From an uncultured Faecalibacterium sp. (GTDB lineage Bacteria; Bacillota; Clostridia; Oscillospirales; Ruminococcaceae), in contig CAKTFS010000008.1 of the NCBI GenBank assembly GCA_934561115.1, forward strand, positions 1 through 60,747: a stretch of 60,747 nucleotides of DNA, given 5' to 3'. Within the stretch, counting starts at the first letter, position 1. Every line of letters begins with the position of its first letter. Under the pieces are notes generated by a model. It had not been told where the DNA came from, searched no databases, and saw only the letters and a program-made list of their open reading frames with translations. Of the stretch, positions 15,478-24,528 are shown piece after piece. A program made the position numbers and the translations under genes.

Positions 15478-17277
15478 TTATTCCCCCTCCTCTGCGGGCA
15501 GCTGGTTCCACAGGCGGTAGTAGACGCCCTGCTTTTCCAGCAGCTGGGCGTGGGTGCCCTGTTCCACGATGCCCTCCTCGCCCAGCACAAGGATGCGGTC
15601 GTAGTCCTTGATGGTGGTCAGGCGGTGGGCGATGGTCAGGGTGGTGCGGCCGTGCGCCAGCTTTTCAAGGCTCTGCCCCACAAGGATCTCGCTCTCGTTG
15701 TCCAGTGCACTGGTGGCCTCGTCCAGAATGAGGATGGGCGGGTTCTTCAAAAACACCCGGGCAATGGCGATGCGCTGCTTCTGTCCGCCGGACAGCTTGA
15801 CGCCGCGCTCGCCCACATAGGTGTCGTAGCCGTCCTTCAGCGCAAGGATGAACTTTTCCGCGCCCGCCAGCCGGGCGGCGGCTTCGATCTCCTGCCGGGT
15901 GGCACCGGGCTTGCCGTAGGCGATGTTCTGCGCCACCGTGCCGCTGAACAGGTACACGTCCTGCTGCACGATGCCGATATCCTGCCGCAGGCTCTTTAAG
16001 GTGACGCGGCGGATATCCTGTCCGTCAATGAGGATGCGGCCGCTGGTCACCTCGTAAAAGCGGGGGATCAGGTTGCACAGAGTGGTCTTGCCGCCGCCAG
16101 AGGCACCCACCAGCGCCAGACGCTCCCCGGCGCGGATGTCCAGACTGACGTCGTGCAGCACCTTATTGTGGTCGTCCGGGTACTCAAAGCACACCTTCTC
16201 GAACCGGATCTCGCCGGGGCCGGGCTGCAGAGGCACGGCGTCCGGGGCGTCCTTGATGGCCACCGGGGTGTCCATGATCTCGGCAAAGCGCTCGATGCCG
16301 GTCATGCCGCGCTGGAACTGCTCGGCAAACTCCACGATGCGGCGGATGGTGGCGATAAGGGTGGTGACGTAGAGCATATACGCCACCATGTCACCGGCGG
16401 TGATCTTACCGTACACCAGCGACAGGCCGCCTACCAGAATGACTACCAGATACATCAGGCCGTCAAACAGGCGGGTGGAGGTGTTGAAGGCACCCATGGC
16501 GTAGTAGCCAAGGGTCTTGATCTGCTCAAAGGCGCGGTTGCCCTTGGCGAACTTTTCCCGCTCCTCGTCCTCGGCGGCAAAGGCCTTGACCACGCCCTGT
16601 CCCAGCAGACTGTCCTCGATGGTGGAGTTCAGCTCGCCGATCTGGACGCGCTGCTGGCGAAACCTCGCCCGCAAACGTCCGTTCAGGTACACCGACACCA
16701 CGCCCATCAGCGGCACACAGGCAAACACCGCCAGGGTCAGCGGGATGCTGGCGCGGCACAAAATGACAAAGGACGCCACGATCTTGATGCCCGCGATGAA
16801 AAACTCCTCCGGGCAGTGGTGGGCAAACTCGGTCACATCAAACAGGTCGTTGGTGATGCGCCCCATGATGGTGCCCACTTTAGTGTTGTTGTAGTAGGTG
16901 TGATCCAGCTGCAAAAGATGGTCAAAGGCATCCCGGCGCATATCCGTCTCGATATGCACGCCCATGATGTGGCCGATGCTGGACATATAGTAGCTGGCTG
17001 CGCCGTCGATGATGCGCAGCACAAAGTAGAGCGCCGCCAGCTTCAGCACGATGCCCGCCGTCAGGGTGATGCCCACCCCCATGGCAGAGTTGGTGATGAT
17101 GCTCATGATCTTGGGCAGCACGATATCGCACAGGGTGGTCAGTGCTGCGCAGAACAGATCAAGGCACAGCACCATCTTATAGTTTGCCAGATAGGGCAGA
17201 AAACGCCGGATCAGCGCACCGCTGCTTGCGTGGTGCGCCCCGGGGTCGTTAGGCTTGGTTTTCGGCTTTTTAGACAT
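15478..17277 (-). CDS. ABC exporter half-transporter (permease-ATPase fusion)
   Basis: 599 residues. ABC transmembrane domain, six helices, residues about 40-320; ATPase about 355-590 with Walker A GASGGGKTT, Q-loop IVQQDVYLFSG, signature LSGGQKQR, Walker B ILILDEATSALD and H-loop IAHRLTT. Typical MsbA/MdlB-like homodimeric exporter of drugs, lipids or peptides. Start at 17277 has GGAGGTATC just before it; longer upstream frames run through a repeat and have no ribosome site. Stands alone between repeats. Confidence 0.9.
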   Translation of the reverse strand: MSKKPKTKPNDPGAHHASSGALIRRFLPYLANYKMVLCLDLFCAALTTLCDIVLPKIMSIITNSAMGVGITLTAGIVLKLAALYFVLRIIDGAASYYMSSIGHIMGVHIETDMRRDAFDHLLQLDHTYYNNTKVGTIMGRITNDLFDVTEFAHHCPEEFFIAGIKIVASFVILCRASIPLTLAVFACVPLMGVVSVYLNGRLRARFRQQRVQIGELNSTIEDSLLGQGVVKAFAAEDEEREKFAKGNRAFEQIKTLGYYAMGAFNTSTRLFDGLMYLVVILVGGLSLVYGKITAGDMVAYMLYVTTLIATIRRIVEFAEQFQRGMTGIERFAEIMDTPVAIKDAPDAVPLQPGPGEIRFEKVCFEYPDDHNKVLHDVSLDIRAGERLALVGASGGGKTTLCNLIPRFYEVTSGRILIDGQDIRRVTLKSLRQDIGIVQQDVYLFSGTVAQNIAYGKPGATRQEIEAAARLAGAEKFILALKDGYDTYVGERGVKLSGGQKQRIAIARVFLKNPPILILDEATSALDNESEILVGQSLEKLAHGRTTLTIAHRLTTIKDYDRILVLGEEGIVEQGTHAQLLEKQGVYYRLWNQLPAEEGE

Positions 17278-17294
17278 GATACCTCCGTTATAAA

Positions 17295-17466
17295 CCCTCT
17301 CCGTCTTTGCTTCGCAAATCCACCTCTCCCGAAAGGGAGAGGTTTTACGCAGCTGCCGATCAGCCCGCATAAGCTCCCCCTGAGAGGAAAGACTTCCCCC
17401 GGCCGGGGGAAGATGTCGCGCAGCGACAAAAGGGGGAATCTGGCGAGCGAAGCGAGACTGAGAGGG
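17295..17466. repeat. Family 1 repeat, full copy with matching ends
   Basis: CCCTCTCCGTC (17295-17305) to GACTGAGAGGG (17456-17466), nearly perfect inverted ends. Contains ACCTCTCCCGAAAGGGAGAGGT, CTTCCCCCGGCCGGGGGAAG, GTCGC-GCA-GCGAC and a GCGAGCGAAGCGAG block. Lies between yggS and the ABC exporter. Confidence 0.85.
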
Positions 17467-17473
17467 TTCGTTT

Positions 17474-18193
17474 TTACTTTTTACTGTAATCCCGCTCGCC
17501 GTAGATGGCGGTGCCGATGCGCACAAGGGTAGCGCCCTCGCGGATGGCGTTCTCGAAATCGCCGCTCATGCCCATGGAAAGGGTCTGCATCTCCACGTTG
17601 CGGTAGCCGCGCTCCCCCGCCCGGACGAACAGCTGATACACCTGCGCCAGATACCGGCGGTTCTGGGCATCGTCATCGTTCACGGGCGGGATGGCCATCA
17701 GACCCCTGACCCGGATATGCTCCTGTGCGGCGGCGGTGTCCAGCAGCGGCCAGAGCAGCTCCGGCGCAGCACCGGTCTTGCTCTCTTCCCCGCCGATGTT
17801 CACCTCCAGCAAAATGTCCTGCACGATGCCGGCCTTGGCGGCTTCCTTCTCGATGGCCAGCAGCAGATGCTCGCTGTCCACGCTCTGGATCAGGCTTGCC
17901 CGCCCCAGCACCTTTTTGATCTTGTTGGTCTGCAAGTGGCCGATAAAATGGCTGGGCTTGCCGCAGTAGGCGCCGGCATCGTAGTTTGCGCACAGTTCCT
18001 GCACATGGTTCTCGCCGAACACGTCAATGGGCAGGGCGGCACTGGCTGCAATGGTCTGCGCCGTGCGGGTCTTGCAGGCGGCGCACAGCTGCACCGCTGC
18101 CGGGTCGCGTCCGGCTTCCCGGGCGGCGGCTGCCATCTTTTCCCGGATCTCGGCCACCGCCTGCCGCATCTCTTCCAAATTCTTTTCTGCCAT
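17474..18193 (-). CDS. YggS/PLPBP-family PLP homeostasis protein
   Basis: 239 residues. The PLP lysine lies in LCAACKTRTAQTI (K in the AxxK motif); other family marks are FGENHVQELCANYD, HFIGHLQTNKIKKVL, SVDSEHLLLAIEKEA, LEVNIGGEESKTG and the C-terminal LSMGMSGDFENAIREGATLVRIGTAIYG. Cytoplasmic PLP-binding protein that balances B6 vitamers and amino-acid metabolism. Start at 18193 has AGGAGG ten bases upstream. The gene follows UPF0340 by five bases. Confidence 0.93.
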   Translation of the reverse strand: MAEKNLEEMRQAVAEIREKMAAAAREAGRDPAAVQLCAACKTRTAQTIAASAALPIDVFGENHVQELCANYDAGAYCGKPSHFIGHLQTNKIKKVLGRASLIQSVDSEHLLLAIEKEAAKAGIVQDILLEVNIGGEESKTGAAPELLWPLLDTAAAQEHIRVRGLMAIPPVNDDDAQNRRYLAQVYQLFVRAGERGYRNVEMQTLSMGMSGDFENAIREGATLVRIGTAIYGERDYSKK

Positions 18194-18198
18194 CTCGC

Positions 18199-18759
18199 TC
18201 AATCCTCCTCGGTATAGCGGGCGCGCTCGCCGCCGATCAGCTTCGGGCGGGTGTAGGCGCACAGAATGTTTGCTTCGCCAATTTTATTAAGGCTCAGCCG
18301 CACCGGCACCGCCACCCGCTTCAGGTGCATCCCGATCAGGGTGCCGCCGATATCCATGCCCGCGTTGGCGCGGATCTCCTCCACCGCCACCGGATCTTTG
18401 AAGTTTTTCCAGCAGGTAGTGGCCCAGCTGCCGCCCGCATGGGGACGCGGCACGACGCACACTTCCTCCCAGCCGTACTTTTCTGCGGCTTCCCGCTCAA
18501 GGATGATGGCGCGGTTCAGGTGCTCGCAGCACTGGGCTGCCAGCCAGACGCCTTTTTCTGCCAGCACCGGCGCAGCGCCCGCGTACAGCGCCCGGGCGGC
18601 TTCTATGCTGGAATCCTTGCCGATGTGACCGCCCACCATCTCACTGGAAGAGCAGCCCACCACGAGCACATCTCCCTTTTTCAGCTTTGCCGCAGCCACC
18701 AGCTCGGTCATGGCCTGCCGCGCTTCGGTCTCGATCTGTTTTGCAAATGCTTCGGTCAT
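18199..18759 (-). CDS. UPF0340/TIGR01440-family protein (YwlG-like)
   Basis: 186 residues, the full family length. LVVGCSSSEMVGGHIGK, PVLAEKGVWLAAQCCEHLNRA, VVPRPHAGGSWATTCW and GMDIGGTLIGMHLKRVAVPVRL are the diagnostic segments of this family of unknown function. Preceded by GAGGTG and 15 bases downstream of the beta-propeller gene, so in the same unit with it and yggS. Confidence 0.9.
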   Translation of the reverse strand: MTEAFAKQIETEARQAMTELVAAAKLKKGDVLVVGCSSSEMVGGHIGKDSSIEAARALYAGAAPVLAEKGVWLAAQCCEHLNRAIILEREAAEKYGWEEVCVVPRPHAGGSWATTCWKNFKDPVAVEEIRANAGMDIGGTLIGMHLKRVAVPVRLSLNKIGEANILCAYTRPKLIGGERARYTEED

Positions 18760-18774
18760 ACAAAAACACCTCGC

Positions 18775-20088
18775 TTATCGGTTTGCAGCCAGCAGGCTGT
18801 TTGCCCCTGCCGCACCGAAATATACTTTACTTTCCACCGGACACACCGCCGCGCAGCTGTCCTGTGCAAGGCCGGTAAAGGTCTGTTCCCAAGCCCCGGT
18901 GGCAAGGCTTACCGCCTCGGCACAGGGGGCGTCTGCCGTGCGCCGGAACAGCCGCTCCTGTGTATTCTGCCCCGCCCGCAGGGCGATGCCCCGCAGCAGG
19001 GTGCTGTCCGCGTTCTTTTCCAGCCAGCTGCTGCGCGCCCAGCGGTAGCTGATGTACAGCGTGCCGTCCGTGTCCGCAGCCAGCGCACCGGGGTAGCCCG
19101 GCAGACCGGCAAAGGCGGCGGTGCAGCCCCGTCCCCCGGCGGTCAGCTCCCGGGCGGCGGCATCCACCGCCCAGATGCAGCGGCTGCCAAGGTCGGAGAC
19201 ATACAGGGTGCTGCCGTCCGGGCTGAGCGCCAGACCCGCAGCGCCTGCCACCCCGCCCAGCACCTTTTCCACCGTGCGGGCGGCGGGGTCGTACACATAC
19301 ACGCAGCCGGTAGCGGTGTGCGCCAGCAGCTCGGTGCGCAGGGCGCTTTCCAGCCCGTTCTCCGCACCTGCTGCCGCAGCCATCGCAAAGTACACCTTGC
19401 CCGCCGGGCTTACCTCCACGGCAGATACCGCCCCCAGCGGTGCACCGTCCAGCTGGGTGACCACCTGCTCCACCGCTGCGCCCCAGCTGTCGTGCTTGGC
19501 ACGGCACAAGGTGCCCCCGGCGGCGGTCAGCTGGGTCAGCCACACATCCCCGGCGGCATCAAAGGCAAAGCCGGTCAGCTCGCCCTCCACGCTCAGGATG
19601 GCCGCAGCGTGCCCGCCATCGGTGCGCACAAGGTCGCTGGTGCGTTTTTTCAGCGCAGCACCGTTCCATGCGGCGGCATATAAAAGGCCGTCCTTTGCGC
19701 GGATGCAGTCCACGCCCTGATACTCCCCCAGTTCCAGCCGGGTCTTGCGGTCGGTGGAAACTGCCGTCTGCAGCGCGCCCGTCTCCTGCCGGAGGTCGGG
19801 GGCTTTATAGGTCTGCGGCGGGGTGTCGATGGGACGGAAGCCCAGCGCATACACCAGCGCCAGCAGAATGCCCACCCCGAACACGGTGCTAGCGGTGCGG
19901 AAGCGCTTGAGCATGGCATCCCGCTCGGCGGCCATCTGGGCGGCATACTCTGCCCGGCGGCGCGCCGCCATGGCGTTGGCGCGGTTGGCGCGGCGCATCC
20001 ACCGGTCCACGAACAAAGCCACCCGCGGCCCCACCGTGAGGGACGCAATGGCCAGTATGAGCAAAAATTCGATCAGTCCGATTCGCAT
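18775..20088 (-). CDS. Beta-propeller protein with TatA-like N-terminus
   Basis: 437 residues. The start MRIGLIEFLLILAIASLTVG followed by PR and a long basic amphipathic stretch (WMRRANRANAMAARRRAEYAA) looks like the TatA/B pattern of short helix, GP hinge and amphipathic helix. A second membrane helix follows at about 67-87 (ASTVFGVGILLALVYALGF). Residues 110-437 form repeated strands of an NHL/SMP-30-type propeller, including LSPDGSTLYVSDLGSRCIWAVD. Function unknown; extracytoplasmic propeller is inferred. First gene of the unit with UPF0340 and yggS. Confidence 0.65.
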   Translation of the reverse strand: MRIGLIEFLLILAIASLTVGPRVALFVDRWMRRANRANAMAARRRAEYAAQMAAERDAMLKRFRTASTVFGVGILLALVYALGFRPIDTPPQTYKAPDLRQETGALQTAVSTDRKTRLELGEYQGVDCIRAKDGLLYAAAWNGAALKKRTSDLVRTDGGHAAAILSVEGELTGFAFDAAGDVWLTQLTAAGGTLCRAKHDSWGAAVEQVVTQLDGAPLGAVSAVEVSPAGKVYFAMAAAAGAENGLESALRTELLAHTATGCVYVYDPAARTVEKVLGGVAGAAGLALSPDGSTLYVSDLGSRCIWAVDAAARELTAGGRGCTAAFAGLPGYPGALAADTDGTLYISYRWARSSWLEKNADSTLLRGIALRAGQNTQERLFRRTADAPCAEAVSLATGAWEQTFTGLAQDSCAAVCPVESKVYFGAAGANSLLAANR

Positions 20089-20198
20089 AAGCGCTTTTCC
20101 TTATCTCTGAAAAACCTGCGGACAGCGCACTGTCCTTTATCGCTAAAGTATAGCATTCCTGCGCAAAAAGGGCAAGCGGGGTGTACCTATCAAACAAT

Positions 20199-20268
20199 AA
20201 AGCATCTGCAATATTCGCTTCTGAGTTTTCAGAGAAACAGCGAATTTTTATTGCAGATGCTCTTTTTT
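20199..20268. terminator. Long hairpin, probable bidirectional terminator
   Basis: AAAGCATCTGCAATA ... TATTGCAGATGCTCTTTTTT, a roughly 30-bp interrupted stem including TTCGCT/AGCGAA. A T-run on each strand. It lies upstream of the propeller gene and downstream of the GT32 fusion gene. Confidence 0.6.
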
Positions 20269-20278
20269 AGCGTGCTCG

Positions 20279-20466
20279 CCCTCTCCGTCTGCTCCCGTTG
20301 GTCGCATCCACACTCCCCCTTTTGTCGCTGTGCGACATCTTCCCCCGGAGCGGGGGAAGTCTTTCCTCAAAGGGAGAGGCCTTGGCAAAGAGATGAAGTT
20401 TGCGCGGACTGCCAAAGGCTCTCCCTTTGGGAGAGCTGGCAAATCCGAAGGATTTGACTGAGAGGG
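20279..20466. repeat. Family 1 repeat, full copy
   Basis: CCCTCTCCGTC (20279-20289) to GACTGAGAGGG (20456-20466). Shares with the first copy the GTCGCTGTGCGACATCTTCCC block and ends with AAATCC-GAA-GGATTT. Located after the GT32 fusion stop. Confidence 0.83.
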
Positions 20467-20502
20467 CGAGGACGCCGCCCTAGTGCAGCAGACTTTTATG
20501 CG

Positions 20503-21792
20503 CTATCTTGTCTCGATCGGGCGGGTGGTCTGCTCCCCGCTGCGGGTCACAAGGGAACCGGCGGGCACCTTGCCCCGGATGATGCAGCCCGCGCCGATAA
20601 CGCAGTTGTCCCCGATGTCCGTGCCCTTGAGCAGCACCACGTCCGAGGCGATCCAGCAGCTGCGCCCCACGGTGATGCAGCCCGCTGCGCATTCCCGGCT
20701 GACCCCTTCCTCCCGGCTGAAGCGGTGGTTGTTGTCAAAGATCTTTACCCCGGGGCCGAAAAGGGTGTTCTCGCCGATATCGATCTTCCCAAGGCAGCTG
20801 ATCACTGCGCCCTCGTTGAAGTAGACCCCGCTGCCGATGTTCAGCTGGCTGGAATAGCCGGTGGTGATGGACACCCGCCCATCGCTCTCCACCCGGTCGC
20901 CCAGCGTCACCCGGGAGCCGCTGTTCAGCCGCAGCCGGAGTTCCCTGTCCAGCAGGATGCAGCGACCGAATTGCAGCCTGCGGCAGCCGAACCACCGTTT
21001 CCATTGCAGGCGGCAGCGGTTATGCAGGCTGCGCCGCAGCTCCCGCAACTTGCGGGGCGAACACTGCCGCAGCCACATACACCAGCGCCCGACCCTTGTG
21101 CACTTAAAGCGCTTGCGCCAGCGGTTTGCCTTATCGCCGCTTTGCCAGCTGCCCTGATAGTAGTGGATGCCGAAGGTGCGCAGTGTCCGGTGCATCCGCT
21201 CGGTCACATAATCAAAGGGCGAAAAGCAGTCGGTGGGCAGCACCAGAAAGCCGTCCAGCTCCTGCTGCTCATTTTTCTGCTGTAAACCGGCCTTGGCAAA
21301 CAGCGGGGTATCCCGCTGGGTGCAGGTGCGCAGATCCGGCTCGCCGGTCTCCTGCAGAAAGGACGCATTGTGGTAGGCCGCCAGCATTTTGCCGATCATC
21401 CCGCAGCCCGGCTCTGCACCCACGCCGGAGCCGGTGTTCACCAGCAGCGTGCGACCGTAGGGCGAAGGTGCGCTGTGCTCCATGCCGATAAAGCCCTTAT
21501 GCTCCAGCAGCTCGTCCAGCGGACGCACCAGCTCCACGTCTGTGTCCAGATAGATGCCGCCGTACTCGTACAGCACCGCCAGCCGCACATAGTCCGACAC
21601 AAAGGCATACCGCTTTGCCTCGTAGGCCTGCTGCGCATAGCGGTTTTGGCTGATATCAAAATTCTGCTCGTTCCATTCAATGATCTTGTAATCCGGGCAG
21701 TATTTCTTCCAGCTCTCTATACATTTTTGGCTCTCCGGGCTGATGGCCCCGCCGCCGAACCAGCAGTAGTGGATGATCTTGGGAATGCTCAT
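20503..21792 (-). CDS. GT32-type glycosyltransferase fused to a left-handed beta-helix acyltransferase
   Basis: 429 residues. Residues 1-245: IPKIIHYCWFGGGAISPESQ, EAKRYAFVSDYVRLAVLYEY, GGIYLDTDVELVRPLDELL, with DTD as the metal-binding DxD motif, as in capsular glycosyltransferases of the GT32/Gly_transf_sug family. A basic linker (about 245-290) follows. Residues 300-429 carry hexapeptide turns (IGSGVYFNEGAVISC, IGENTLFGPGVKIFDNNH, VGRSCWIASDVVLLKG, IGDNCVIGAGCIIRGKVPAG) of sugar O-acetyltransferases. One protein may add and acetylate a surface sugar. GAGGAGGAG site upstream. Confidence 0.85.
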   Translation of the reverse strand: MSIPKIIHYCWFGGGAISPESQKCIESWKKYCPDYKIIEWNEQNFDISQNRYAQQAYEAKRYAFVSDYVRLAVLYEYGGIYLDTDVELVRPLDELLEHKGFIGMEHSAPSPYGRTLLVNTGSGVGAEPGCGMIGKMLAAYHNASFLQETGEPDLRTCTQRDTPLFAKAGLQQKNEQQELDGFLVLPTDCFSPFDYVTERMHRTLRTFGIHYYQGSWQSGDKANRWRKRFKCTRVGRWCMWLRQCSPRKLRELRRSLHNRCRLQWKRWFGCRRLQFGRCILLDRELRLRLNSGSRVTLGDRVESDGRVSITTGYSSQLNIGSGVYFNEGAVISCLGKIDIGENTLFGPGVKIFDNNHRFSREEGVSRECAAGCITVGRSCWIASDVVLLKGTDIGDNCVIGAGCIIRGKVPAGSLVTRSGEQTTRPIETR

Positions 21793-21969
21793 GACCGCTC
21801 CTCCTCTTTCACCGCAAACACCCCGATCTCTACGACCTTATTTTACAAAAAGGCCCATTTTCTTGTCAAGTTTCCCAAGTGTATTTTGCCGCGCATTCCC
21901 GCAAAAAGATTGCCGCCCCACTGCCCTGTGTGGTATACTGGGTGCAGACGGTTTTGTTTTTCCAAACCA

Positions 21970-21986
21970 TTCACTTAAAATTCACA
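21970..21986 (+). promoter_or_regulatory. Direct repeat TTCAC(T/A)-type box before the response regulator
   Basis: TTCACTTAAAATTCACAG: two TTCAC half-sites at an 11-base period, the spacing bound by OmpR/PhoB-type regulators. About 70 bases before the response regulator start, so autoregulation is plausible. A -10-like TAAAAT lies at about 22006. Confidence 0.4.
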
Positions 21987-22052
21987 GCTTTTTCCAATTC
22001 TCGCATTAAAATAGAGCTGTATACTGATATATGATAGGAGGAGTCCTGTTTT

Positions 22053-22739
22053 ATGGCAAAGATCCTGATCGTTGACGATGAGCCCCGCATCCGGGAGCTG
22101 ATCCACGAGCATCTGCAATATTCCGGTTACATCTGCGAGGAAGCCGGGGACGGCTCTGCGGCGTTGGCGCAGCTGTCCGGCGGCGGGTTTGATCTGGTGA
22201 TCTTAGACCTGATGATGCCCTTTATGGACGGCATGACCTGCCTGCGGGAGATGCGCGCCCGCCACATCAACACCCCGGTCATCATCCTGACCGCCCGGGG
22301 CGAGGAATACGACAAGCTGGCCGGGCTGGAAAGCGGCGCAGACGACTATGTGGTAAAGCCCTTCTCCCCCCGGGAGCTGGTGGCGCGGGTGCGCGCGGTG
22401 CTGAACCGCACCATGCCCCGCCCCACCGAGGCCGCCGATACCATGACTTTTGGCGAGCTGACCATCGACACCGCCAGCCATACCGTGCGGGTGTCCGGTG
22501 AAGAAGTGGCTCTGACCCCCAAAGAGTTTGACCTGCTGGTATTTCTGGCTTCCAACAAGGGCATTGCCCTGAGCCGGGAAAAGATCCTGCAGAAGGTGTG
22601 GAACTACGACTACTTCGGCGAGGACCGCACCGTGGACACCCATGTAAAGATGCTGCGCGGCCATCTGGGCAAATGCCGCAGCTACATTGCTACGGTATGG
22701 GGCATCGGCTATAAGTTCGACCCCGATGCCGCCCGTTGA
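22053..22739 (+). CDS. OmpR/PhoB-family response regulator
   Basis: 228 residues. Receiver domain 1-120: KILIVDDEPRIRELI with the acidic pair, phospho-acceptor Asp in FDLVILDLMMPFMDGM, T in ILTARGEEYD and Lys in DDYVVKPFSPREL. C-terminal winged helix 130-225: LTPKEFDLLVFLASNKGIALSREKIL, TVDTHVKMLRGHL, YIATVWGIGYKF. GGAGGAG site upstream. The sensor kinase gene starts 19 bases downstream. Confidence 0.95.
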   Translation: MAKILIVDDEPRIRELIHEHLQYSGYICEEAGDGSAALAQLSGGGFDLVILDLMMPFMDGMTCLREMRARHINTPVIILTARGEEYDKLAGLESGADDYVVKPFSPRELVARVRAVLNRTMPRPTEAADTMTFGELTIDTASHTVRVSGEEVALTPKEFDLLVFLASNKGIALSREKILQKVWNYDYFGEDRTVDTHVKMLRGHLGKCRSYIATVWGIGYKFDPDAAR

Positions 22740-22758
22740 CTGAAGGAGCGTGCGGTCC

Positions 22759-24291
22759 ATGCGGCAAACCACCAAAGCACGGCATACCCTTGGCATCCGC
22801 GGGCAGCTGATGTGGTTTTTGTGCTTCATCTGCCTGTTTCTGCTGGGGTTGTTCTGGCTGCTGTCCACCCAGCTGCTGGAGCCTTTGTACACCAAACACA
22901 TCGAGACCCAGCTTACCAATCAGGCCGACAGCATCGTGGAGCGGCTGGACGATGCCATTGCCGAGGGCAAGGTGCTGTCCAGCTGGTCCTTCGGGCAGCT
23001 GTCGGTCAACAGCGATTTTTTTGATAAGCTCACGCTGGAACTGTACACCAAGGGCACTTTGAACAGCTTCTGCGTGGATATCTCGGACACCACCCTGCAC
23101 ACTATTTATAAGATCGAGAACCAGTCCTTCTGCAACCTGCACGGCACCTATCTTTCGGATTCTGCCAACAATGATAAGATCATTGCCACCGCCCTTGCCA
23201 TGCGGCGCAAGTGCCGCAGCATGGGCAGTTTTGTGCAGACGCTCAACCCGCCCCGGCTCTCCGGCTCGGCGCAGCTATTGGTAGGGCGCACCACGGCAGA
23301 CGGCAGCTACACCGTGCTGGTGACCACCAGCCTTGTGCACGTTGCCGAGGCCGGCAACGTGCTCAGCACCCTGCTGCCGCTGGCGGCGGCGCTCATCTTC
23401 GGCTTTGCCATGTCGGCGGCGTGGCTGTTCAGCGAGTGGTTCACAAAGCCGCTGCGCCAGCTTTCCAGCGCGGCGCGGCAGATGGCGCTGGGCAACTACG
23501 CCGTGCAGGTGGACAACCGCCGCAACGACGAGCTGGGCGACCTTGCCCGGGACTTCAACCACATGGCCGAGGAGGTGCAGCACGCGGTGCAGATGCAGCG
23601 CGACCTGCTGGCCAACGTCTCCCACGACCTGCGCACCCCGCTGACCCTCATCAAGGGCTACGCCGAGACGGTGCGTGACCTGACCGGCGACGACAAAGCC
23701 CACCGGGACGAGCAGATGAACATCATCGTGGACGAAGCCGACCGCCTGACTGCGCTGGTGTCCAGCGTGATGGAGCTGAGCAAGGTGACCAGCGGCACTT
23801 ATAAGTGCGAGCGGGTGCACTTTGACATGGGGCAGCTGTGCGATGAAGTAAGCGAGCGCTACGACGCCGTCTGCGCCCAGAACGGCTGGCAGCTGCAGCT
23901 GGAGCTGCCGGAAGAAGAGCTGCCGGTCTACGCTGACCCGGATATGATGCAGCGTGCACTGCACAATTTGCTGGGCAACGCCATGCACCATATCGGCAAG
24001 GACGGCATCTTTGTGCTGCGCGCCTTCCGCTGCACCGAGGGTGTGCGGGTAGAGGTGGAGGACCACGGCCCGGGCATTGCCGCCGCCGACCTGCCCTATA
24101 TCTTTGACCGATACTACCGCTCCCGCTCGGACGCAGGCAAGCAGGGCACCGGTCTGGGGCTTTCCATCACCAAGGCCATCTTCCAGCAGCACAGTTTCCG
24201 CTTCGGCGTACAAAGCACCGTAGGCAAGGGCACCACCTTCTGGTTCGTCATGAGCGATCTGCCCTATGTGGACGACTTTGAGGGCAAGTGA
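22759..24291 (+). CDS. Membrane sensor histidine kinase
   Basis: 510 residues. Membrane helix about 15-40, extracytoplasmic sensor about 45-200, second helix about 205-225, HAMP about 226-280, dimerisation domain with phospho-His in LANVSHDLRTPLTLIKGYAE, ATPase with NLLGNAMHH (N box), VEDHGPGIAAADLPYIFDRYYR (G1/F) and GTGLGLSITKAI (G2). Signal unknown. ATG at 22759 preferred over GTG at 22750 from the AAGGAG spacing. Partner of the upstream response regulator. Confidence 0.94.
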   Translation: MRQTTKARHTLGIRGQLMWFLCFICLFLLGLFWLLSTQLLEPLYTKHIETQLTNQADSIVERLDDAIAEGKVLSSWSFGQLSVNSDFFDKLTLELYTKGTLNSFCVDISDTTLHTIYKIENQSFCNLHGTYLSDSANNDKIIATALAMRRKCRSMGSFVQTLNPPRLSGSAQLLVGRTTADGSYTVLVTTSLVHVAEAGNVLSTLLPLAAALIFGFAMSAAWLFSEWFTKPLRQLSSAARQMALGNYAVQVDNRRNDELGDLARDFNHMAEEVQHAVQMQRDLLANVSHDLRTPLTLIKGYAETVRDLTGDDKAHRDEQMNIIVDEADRLTALVSSVMELSKVTSGTYKCERVHFDMGQLCDEVSERYDAVCAQNGWQLQLELPEEELPVYADPDMMQRALHNLLGNAMHHIGKDGIFVLRAFRCTEGVRVEVEDHGPGIAAADLPYIFDRYYRSRSDAGKQGTGLGLSITKAIFQQHSFRFGVQSTVGKGTTFWFVMSDLPYVDDFEGK

Positions 24292-24307
24292 ACGCCCCTT
24301 TTGTGAT

Positions 24308-24364
24308 ACAGAAAAAGCACCGGCAGCTTCCCGATTGGAAAATCTGGGAAGCTGCCGGTGCTTT
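24308..24364. terminator. Bidirectional terminator
   Basis: AAAAAGCACCGGCAGCTTCCC ... GGGAAGCTGCCGGTGCTTTT, perfect 16-18 bp stem with A- and T-runs on either side; serves the kinase gene and the converging small membrane protein gene. Only part of each arm is quoted. Confidence 0.85.
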
Positions 24365-24366
24365 TA

Positions 24367-24528
24367 TTATGTTCCGCTCTCTGCCGTATGGTAGATGCCA
24401 AAGGTGTTGTCCGGGGCGGGCATTTCCACCCGGGAGGCGCGGTCGTTCACTGCCCACATCATAGCGCCCATGGCACCCAGCACCACCAGAATGATGAGCC
24501 ATTTTACTGCATTGGGTAATTTTTTCAT
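24367..24528 (-). CDS. 53-residue single-pass membrane protein
   Basis: MKKLPNAVKWLIILVVLGAM then GAMMWAVNDRAS: a basic start, one membrane helix (about 9-27) and a short outer tail ending YHTAESGT. Its ATG overlaps the pectinesterase stop by four bases (ATGA), so the two are coupled. No family recognised. Confidence 0.6.
   Translation of the reverse strand: MKKLPNAVKWLIILVVLGAMGAMMWAVNDRASRVEMPAPDNTFGIYHTAESGT

Noticed and set aside
15352..15999. Frames through the family 3 repeat (also at 45.5 kb and 57.7 kb)
   Set aside because: The same nucleotide repeat gives short peptides ending at different neighbours; best explained as non-coding repeat.
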